From Candidatus Syntropharchaeum sp. (GTDB taxonomy: Archaea; Halobacteriota; Syntropharchaeia; Alkanophagales; Methanospirareceae), in the NCBI GenBank assembly GCA_016782355.1, contig JADHYP010000035.1, positions 1 to 10,853 of the forward strand: a DNA stretch of 10,853 nt, in the 5' to 3' direction. Positions 7,301 to 10,853 of this stretch are shown here, one piece after another. Both the position numbers and the translations under genes were made by a program. How positions within the stretch are numbered: the stretch's first letter is position 1; each line of letters starts with the position of its first letter. The notes beneath the pieces are model-generated. The model worked only from the letters and a program-made list of their open reading frames with translations. It searched no databases and had not been told where the DNA came from.

Positions 7301-7313
7301 CTCCTGAAAGGAG
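7301..7313. repeat. Short hairpin CTCCT-GAA-AGGAG
   Basis: A 5-bp perfect inverted repeat with a 3-base loop lies 17 bases beyond the end of the Lrp gene (on its downstream side) and about 97 bases after the ArsM-like stop. ATTT on the left and AAAT on the right could extend it with a two-base bulge. It has no adjacent T-run on either strand, so a terminator role is only possible. Confidence 0.3.
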
Positions 7314-7329
7314 CTAAATAAATGCCCAG

Positions 7330-7782
7330 TTATATTTCATAATCAGTATCTTTAACCTTCCTCATTACTATATCAACGGTATAATTTTGGATTGGGAACT
7401 CAAACAAAAGCTTATTGTTTATAAACGTGGTTAAACTCTCCTCGTTATCAAATAGGCCGATTGCGTTAATCGAGAACTGCCCTGTGGTCTGGTATATCTT
7501 AATAAACTCATCCAGCCCTGCCAATTTAGGTAACGCGCTCTTCATCGCCTTTGGTTCTACCTCCAGATTAAATATCGCAAGAAGATTTTTACCAAATTTC
7601 CTGGGATTTAGCAATATCGTATAACTCTTAATATAGCCTTCCTTCTCAAGCTTCTCAAGTCTGTATCGCACGCCATTTTCACTCAAGCCTACTTCTTTTG
7701 CGATCTTAGATATGGGTGTCCTTACATCCCGTTGAAGTATCTCGAGTATTTTATTATCTACTTTGCTCACCATCACTTGCAT
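7330..7782 (-). CDS. Lrp/AsnC-family transcriptional regulator
   Basis: This protein of up to 150 residues has the feast/famine regulator layout. An N-terminal winged helix-turn-helix (VDNKILEILQRDVRTPISK, then IAKEVGLSENGVRYRLEKLEKEGYI to about residue 51) is followed by a ligand-binding and oligomerisation RAM domain (about 65-140). Such proteins bind DNA as dimers or larger assemblies and sense amino acids or related metabolites. The gene is divergent from the methyltransferase-HAD cluster across an 89-base gap, and that gap holds the 55-base block repeated before the asparagine synthetase. Control of both units, and of itself, is therefore plausible but unproven. The annotated start is the first ATG (MQVMVSK). 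Met4 at 7773 may be the real start, since a TATTTAAA box begins 31 bases upstream of it and transcription would start about there. Confidence 0.9.
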   Translation of the reverse strand: MQVMVSKVDNKILEILQRDVRTPISKIAKEVGLSENGVRYRLEKLEKEGYIKSYTILLNPRKFGKNLLAIFNLEVEPKAMKSALPKLAGLDEFIKIYQTTGQFSINAIGLFDNEESLTTFINNKLLFEFPIQNYTVDIVMRKVKDTDYEI

Positions 7783-7796
7783 ATAATAGTGTTATT

Positions 7797-7804
7797 TATT
7801 TAAA
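7797..7804 (-). promoter_or_regulatory. TATA box for the Lrp-family gene
   Basis: On the minus strand this reads TTTAAATA, a near-consensus archaeal TATA box. Initiation about 30 bases downstream falls near 7774, one base ahead of the internal ATG at 7773. That favours a leaderless mRNA starting at Met4 rather than at the first ATG (7782), which would lie upstream of the predicted transcript start. Confidence 0.5.
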
Positions 7805-7808
7805 GCTT

Positions 7809-7863
7809 CCGAATCTTCAGAATAATCTGTTATTATCTTAATATTCCTCATATAACCTATTTA
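7809..7863 (+). repeat. Repeated promoter-region block, copy A
   Basis: An ungapped comparison with 9959-10013 gives 47 identities in 55 by hand count. The best-kept parts are CCGAATCTTCAGAA at the upstream edge, TATCTTA in the middle, TCCTCA, and ATAACCTATTTA at the downstream edge. Homology stops sharply at both ends. The block lies between the divergent Lrp and methyltransferase genes. Its TATTTA (from 7858) lies 32 bases before ATG 7890, the seventh codon of the methyltransferase frame, so that ATG may be the leaderless start. Functions considered are promoter plus regulator site. Confidence 0.75.
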
Positions 7864-7871
7864 GCACGGTA

Positions 7872-9095
7872 ATGATTTTAAAGGGATTGATGAAGGGGAA
7901 AGAAGATAAAGTGTATAAACGTGATGCGATAAGCTATTACGACCAGCCGATGAGGAGTTCTCGATATGATCCGGTAAAGGTCCGCTGGGAAGACAAGATA
8001 TGCCAGGACCATTATCGTGTGATGGTTAACAGGCTGGTAGAGAGCGGAGAGAAGTTAAGAATACTCGATTTTGGATGTGGCATCGGGTATGGGTATCATC
8101 TCTTATCGAATATACTTGAGGAGGATGCACCGATCGAGGAAGATGGTTGTAAGCTACTGGATAAAGATGACATTGAGTATTATGTGGGTCTTGATATAAA
8201 TCCCGACCTGCTGGAGATTGCGAATGATAGATATAAAGGTGATGAGAAAGTGGCGACCCTCCAGTGCGATTTCTTGTGCGATGAATATCCGGAGAGACCA
8301 TTCAATATCTATTTCTCTTCTGGCGTTCCCTTCTCTCACCTAAATGACGATGATTTCAGCTCGCTCATTGAGAAGATATTCAAGCACATCAAAAACTTGG
8401 GGCAGTCTGCATTTCTCGTGGTGGACGTCTTGGGCAGGTACTCAATAGAATGGCAGTCTCACTGGGCTGACCCGGCATGGCACGTCTATAATATGTCATT
8501 CTTCAGTGACGGGAAGGTAAACGAGCAGGTGTACATGAGGTTCTGGGGAGAAGAATTGAACGATTTTGTGATAGACGCTGCACAAGAAGCCGATGTTAAA
8601 GCAGAGCTCTTCGATACGTTCGACCGTTCTGTCTTCATCGGCAGGCACATAGATACGAGCAGCTTCAGTCCAAACCTGAAGAAGATGAGGACGATGGTGA
8701 ACGGATTATTTTACCCACTCGAGCGGGCTCCTTTACCGGATATGTTTATGGACTACACGTATGAGGGTGCTCCCGAAGATGTTCGCGCGTATTATGAGCG
8801 GATAACCTATTACTGGAACTATGCACTTGCGACCGCATGCAGCTATCTCGACATAACTGCTCCCAATTGGTTTGAAGCTGATAAGGCGTGTACCCTCCCC
8901 GAATCGCTAAAGAGCGATCTGGAGCATCTTGGGCAGATCATCAAAGATGAAGAGATATATAAGCACACTGATGACTTCAGAGCAAACGTTTTTGAGCCTT
9001 CTTTGGGTTATCTCCTGCGCAACATCGAGCGCGATTATTCAGAAGGTTTAGGAGCTGCACACACGCTCATATCAATCTTTGAGGTGATGCCATGA
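7872..9095 (+). CDS. SAM-dependent methyltransferase with long uncharacterised C-terminal region
   Basis: This 407-residue protein has an N-terminal class I methyltransferase domain. Motif I is ILDFGCGIGYGYHLL (from residue 64), the acidic loop is YYVGLDINPDLLEIA with Asp108, and QCDFLCDEYP (131-140) and FNIYFSSGVPFSHL (144-157) follow in the place of motifs II and III. The region after about residue 200 is rich in aromatic residues and helix-forming sequence (for example YYERITYYWNYALATACSY), and I do not recognise it. It may form a substrate domain. The substrate is unknown. The stop codon overlaps the next gene's ATG (ATGA), implying translational coupling with the HAD-like protein. ATG 7872 gives the longest form. 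ATG 7890 (MKGKEDKVY) matches the TATA-to-start distance better. A role in making or modifying a sugar or a peptide-like metabolite is only a guess from its neighbours. Confidence 0.8.
   Translation: MILKGLMKGKEDKVYKRDAISYYDQPMRSSRYDPVKVRWEDKICQDHYRVMVNRLVESGEKLRILDFGCGIGYGYHLLSNILEEDAPIEEDGCKLLDKDDIEYYVGLDINPDLLEIANDRYKGDEKVATLQCDFLCDEYPERPFNIYFSSGVPFSHLNDDDFSSLIEKIFKHIKNLGQSAFLVVDVLGRYSIEWQSHWADPAWHVYNMSFFSDGKVNEQVYMRFWGEELNDFVIDAAQEADVKAELFDTFDRSVFIGRHIDTSSFSPNLKKMRTMVNGLFYPLERAPLPDMFMDYTYEGAPEDVRAYYERITYYWNYALATACSYLDITAPNWFEADKACTLPESLKSDLEHLGQIIKDEEIYKHTDDFRANVFEPSLGYLLRNIERDYSEGLGAAHTLISIFEVMP
9081..9088 (+). promoter_or_regulatory. Shine-Dalgarno GAGGTGAT for the HAD-like gene
   Basis: GAGGTGAT is fully complementary to the usual archaeal 16S rRNA 3' end and sits three bases before ATG 9092, inside the end of the methyltransferase gene. 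It fixes the start of the downstream gene. It is the only strong, well-placed Shine-Dalgarno in the window, in keeping with its use at internal operon genes. Confidence 0.8.
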
Positions 9096-9955
9096 GCCTG
9101 AACTTCTTAACCGAGCGGGGTTATTTACCACCAGATCAGTTGAATGATCGAGACTGGAGCAATATAACGTTGAGCAGGGAGGATGTAAGGGTTATAACCT
9201 CGCATATATTCTGCATATCTAAAGATATAAACCCGATCCAATTTTTATCCCTCGAAGACCTGCGAATTATGCTGTACTTTTATTCCAGCCAGGGTATCGA
9301 TTATTCATGGTTTTGCAGAAGACTGGAGGAAAGAGAAGAGTTTGCTGATAGATACAGAGCAAACTGCACAAACTACGGTATATTAGTCGCAAAGAGGAAC
9401 GTTCACAAAGGGAATGCGCTCAAGCAATTCGCTTCGATGATTAATATTGCAATAAATAGGATTGCAAAGTTCGGTGATCAGGGGCAGAAAGGAGGGAACG
9501 ACCACGAACTTCTCGCATATCCTGGAAGTTTCTCTGTCTATCGCGCAGATGAAGCCAATAGCAATACCTTTAACTGTCATGAATTATTCAATATATCAAA
9601 TGCTGCTGGAACTCTTTGGGTGCTGGAGCGATTGAACTTTGTATCACCCGATAATTCAAGAATTAAGGCATCGATGGATATGCCTTTCATTCAGTTTAAA
9701 GCGACTTATCAGGCAGCAGCCTTTGATATGGACGGGACGCTCCTATCCGCCGGGCAGTCCAGACCTTCAGAGGATATGTACAGGATGCTGGCATCGTTGC
9801 TTGAGAACGGAATACCAATCGTAATTATAACCGCAAGAAACGCAGAAGAAATGGACCGTATGTTTTTGCGTGGATTCAGGAGATACTTTGATGAGATACC
9901 AAAAAATCTCTTCCTCTTCTTGTGCAATGGCGCTGCGCTTCTAAACAGTCATTAA
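9092..9955 (+). CDS. HAD-phosphatase-like protein with permuted motif order
   Basis: This 287-residue protein has HAD phosphatase motifs in an unusual order. Residues 101-150 carry a motif III-like Lys (VHKGNALKQF, Lys106) and motif IV GDQGQKGGNDHELL (Asp129, Asp137). Only afterwards come motif I, FDMDGTLL (Asp212, Asp214), motif II, VIITARN (Thr247), and the cap-entry block LCNGAALL, just before the stop. Residues 1-100 would then be the cap. Spacings agree with the standard-order MpgP in this window: nucleophile to motif II Thr is 35 versus 34, and motif III Lys to motif IV Asp is 23 versus 25. The protein could be a true circular permutation, or the join of two partial HAD domains left by duplication and deletion. 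The start is fixed by the ATGA overlap and a strong Shine-Dalgarno. A sugar-phosphate substrate is likely for this subclass but unproven. Confidence 0.72.
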   Translation: MSLNFLTERGYLPPDQLNDRDWSNITLSREDVRVITSHIFCISKDINPIQFLSLEDLRIMLYFYSSQGIDYSWFCRRLEEREEFADRYRANCTNYGILVAKRNVHKGNALKQFASMINIAINRIAKFGDQGQKGGNDHELLAYPGSFSVYRADEANSNTFNCHELFNISNAAGTLWVLERLNFVSPDNSRIKASMDMPFIQFKATYQAAAFDMDGTLLSAGQSRPSEDMYRMLASLLENGIPIVIITARNAEEMDRMFLRGFRRYFDEIPKNLFLFLCNGAALLNSH

Positions 9956-9958
9956 TCG

Positions 9959-10013
9959 CCGAATCTTCAGAAAAATCAGTAAATATCTTATTTATCCTCA
10001 AATAACCTATTTA
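9959..10013 (+). repeat. Repeated promoter-region block, copy B
   Basis: This is the second copy of the block at 7809-7863 (47 of 55 identical, no gaps). It begins four bases after the stop of the HAD-like gene and lies 28 bases ahead of the asparagine synthetase ATG. CCGAATCTTCAGAA, TATCTTA, TCCTCA and ATAACCTATTTA are shared. Conservation of non-coding sequence before two neighbouring transcription units suggests a common regulator or a duplication that carried the promoter. Confidence 0.75.
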
Positions 10014-10015
10014 AA
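10008..10015 (+). promoter_or_regulatory. TATA box for the asparagine synthetase gene
   Basis: TATTTAAA starts 33 bases before ATG 10041, so transcription should begin within a few bases of the start codon. The first T lies at the downstream edge of repeat copy B. The GGGGG at 10016-10020 is too far from the ATG to act as a Shine-Dalgarno. Confidence 0.55.
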
Positions 10016-10040
10016 GGGGGATAAGAAATAATTATTTATT

Positions 10041-10853
10041 ATGTGCTCGATATGTGGCTATTTTTCTCAGCAAGAGGTGCCGACGCGTATCGTTACCGAT
10101 ATGCTCAAAAAGATAGAGCATAGAGGTCCCGATGCGCATGGATTATATGCAGATGGGGAGATTCAAGGGAGTAGAGAGATAAGCAATTTGGAAAGCAGTG
10201 AAAAGGCAAGAGTATGTCTTGGGCATTCGAGGTTGAGCATCGTTGGAGGCGATGATGCGATACAGCCATTTCGGTCTTGTGACGGCTCTTTATCGCTGGT
10301 ACTCAATGGCGAGATATACAATTATCAAGAATTAAGGGGACTATTGGGTAAAGAGCATACAATAGAAGATAAGGATAACGGTAGCGAGATTCTATTGCAT
10401 CTGATAGAGGAAATCTACGATGGCAATCTGCTGAGGACTGTGCAGTCGGTTGTAAAGATGTTAAACGGCATGTATGCATTCGCAGTTACAGATGGCGATG
10501 TGGTTGTAATCGCGAGGGACCCGATCGGTATAAAGCCGATATATTATGTAGAAGAGGATGGGAGTGTCTATTTCTGTTCTGAGAAGAAGGGGCTTTACGA
10601 TATTGAAGGAGCAATCAAAAGAATACCACCCGGAAAGATATTGAGGGCAAATAAAGAAGGGATATCTATGCATCAAGGTGTGAGAATCGAGCGACCGCAG
10701 ATAGATATTATGGATTTCGATGAAGCAGTGACTTTGTATAAGAGTGTATTAACTGACACAGTGGAGAGTATGTTGAGGGGATTGAGCGTGGATAAGGTCG
10801 GGATGATATTCTCTGGCGGTGTGGATTCGGTATTGATAGCAAAGCTCATATCG
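10041..10853 (+). CDS. asnB: Asparagine synthetase (glutamine-hydrolysing), N-terminal part, runs off window
   Basis: The first 271 codons of a class II glutamine amidotransferase fused to an ATP-pyrophosphatase synthetase domain are present, and the frame is open to the last base. Cys2 is the N-terminal nucleophile (MCSICGYF), exposed after Met removal, which fixes the start. Glutaminase-site motifs follow: HRGPDAHGLY at 27-36, GHSRLSIV at 61-68, LNGEIYNYQEL at 88-98, then RDPIGIKPIYY and FCSEKKGL, and PPGKIL at 196-201. The synthetase domain begins with the PP-loop FSGGVDSVLIAKL (257-269). The enzyme would convert aspartate, glutamine and ATP to asparagine and glutamate. AsnB-like proteins also amidate other acids, such as sugar acids or peptide intermediates, and the neighbouring methyltransferase and HAD genes leave that open. 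A TATA box 33 bases upstream suggests its own promoter. Confidence 0.92.
   Translation, partial: MCSICGYFSQQEVPTRIVTDMLKKIEHRGPDAHGLYADGEIQGSREISNLESSEKARVCLGHSRLSIVGGDDAIQPFRSCDGSLSLVLNGEIYNYQELRGLLGKEHTIEDKDNGSEILLHLIEEIYDGNLLRTVQSVVKMLNGMYAFAVTDGDVVVIARDPIGIKPIYYVEEDGSVYFCSEKKGLYDIEGAIKRIPPGKILRANKEGISMHQGVRIERPQIDIMDFDEAVTLYKSVLTDTVESMLRGLSVDKVGMIFSGGVDSVLIAKLIS

Noticed and set aside
7205..7329. CRISPR-like or tRNA-like structure in the repeat-rich gap
   Set aside because: The repeats are short, irregular and partly inverted, without equal spacers, and no cloverleaf with a T-loop GTTCAA-type motif is present.
7322..7342. Six-codon frame (ATG to TAA) preceded by AAAGGAG at 7307-7313
   Set aside because: It has a good Shine-Dalgarno spacing, but it is tiny, overlaps the end of the Lrp gene on the opposite strand, and its AGGAG is half of a small hairpin. 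There is no supporting homology.
8026..8339. Minus-strand open frames opposite the methyltransferase
   Set aside because: They overlap the SAM-binding motifs of the plus-strand gene and have no recognisable content.
9956..10040. Possible frameshifted continuation of the HAD-like protein
   Set aside because: The region is A+T-rich, matches the promoter block at 7809-7863, and gives no HAD cap-like sequence in any frame.
10461..10676. Minus-strand open frame opposite the asparagine synthetase
   Set aside because: It is a shadow of the amidotransferase domain, whose motifs run through this interval on the plus strand.

Overview
The window looks archaeal. Most genes lack a Shine-Dalgarno sequence but have a TATA-box-like word (often CTATTTAAA) about 29-33 bases before a plausible ATG, as expected for leaderless archaeal mRNAs. 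The one clear Shine-Dalgarno (GAGGTGAT) sits at a coupled internal gene. An Lrp/AsnC regulator and the two-step mannosylglycerate pathway fit this reading. A euryarchaeal-type anaerobe is a reasonable guess, but the species cannot be read from the sequence.

Region 1 (1-4700) centres on the compatible solute mannosylglycerate. It holds the 3' part of mannosyl-3-phosphoglycerate synthase (mpgS), then mannosyl-3-phosphoglycerate phosphatase (mpgP), a four-helix membrane protein of unknown role, and a large cytoplasmic GH38 alpha-mannosidase resembling bacterial mannosylglycerate hydrolases. Synthesis, and possibly breakdown, of one solute would thus be encoded side by side.

Region 2 (about 4701-7204) is more A+T-rich. 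It carries a nitrilase-superfamily amidase, directly followed by an Asp/Glu-racemase-superfamily protein of the maleate isomerase / EutA type, then an ArsM-like SAM methyltransferase behind a tandemly duplicated TATA box. It ends in a repeat-rich convergent gap (7205-7329).

Region 3 (7330-10853) has an Lrp/AsnC regulator on the minus strand, divergent from a methyltransferase gene that overlaps a HAD-phosphatase-like gene by four bases. Next comes a class II glutamine amidotransferase / asparagine synthetase that runs off the window. A 55-base block, identical at 47 positions, lies before both the methyltransferase and the asparagine synthetase, which suggests shared regulation. The HAD protein has its catalytic motifs in the order III-IV-I-II, as in a circular permutation that opens the fold at the cap.

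No tRNA, rRNA, CRISPR array or intact mobile element was seen. All identifications come from reading motifs by eye, without database searches.
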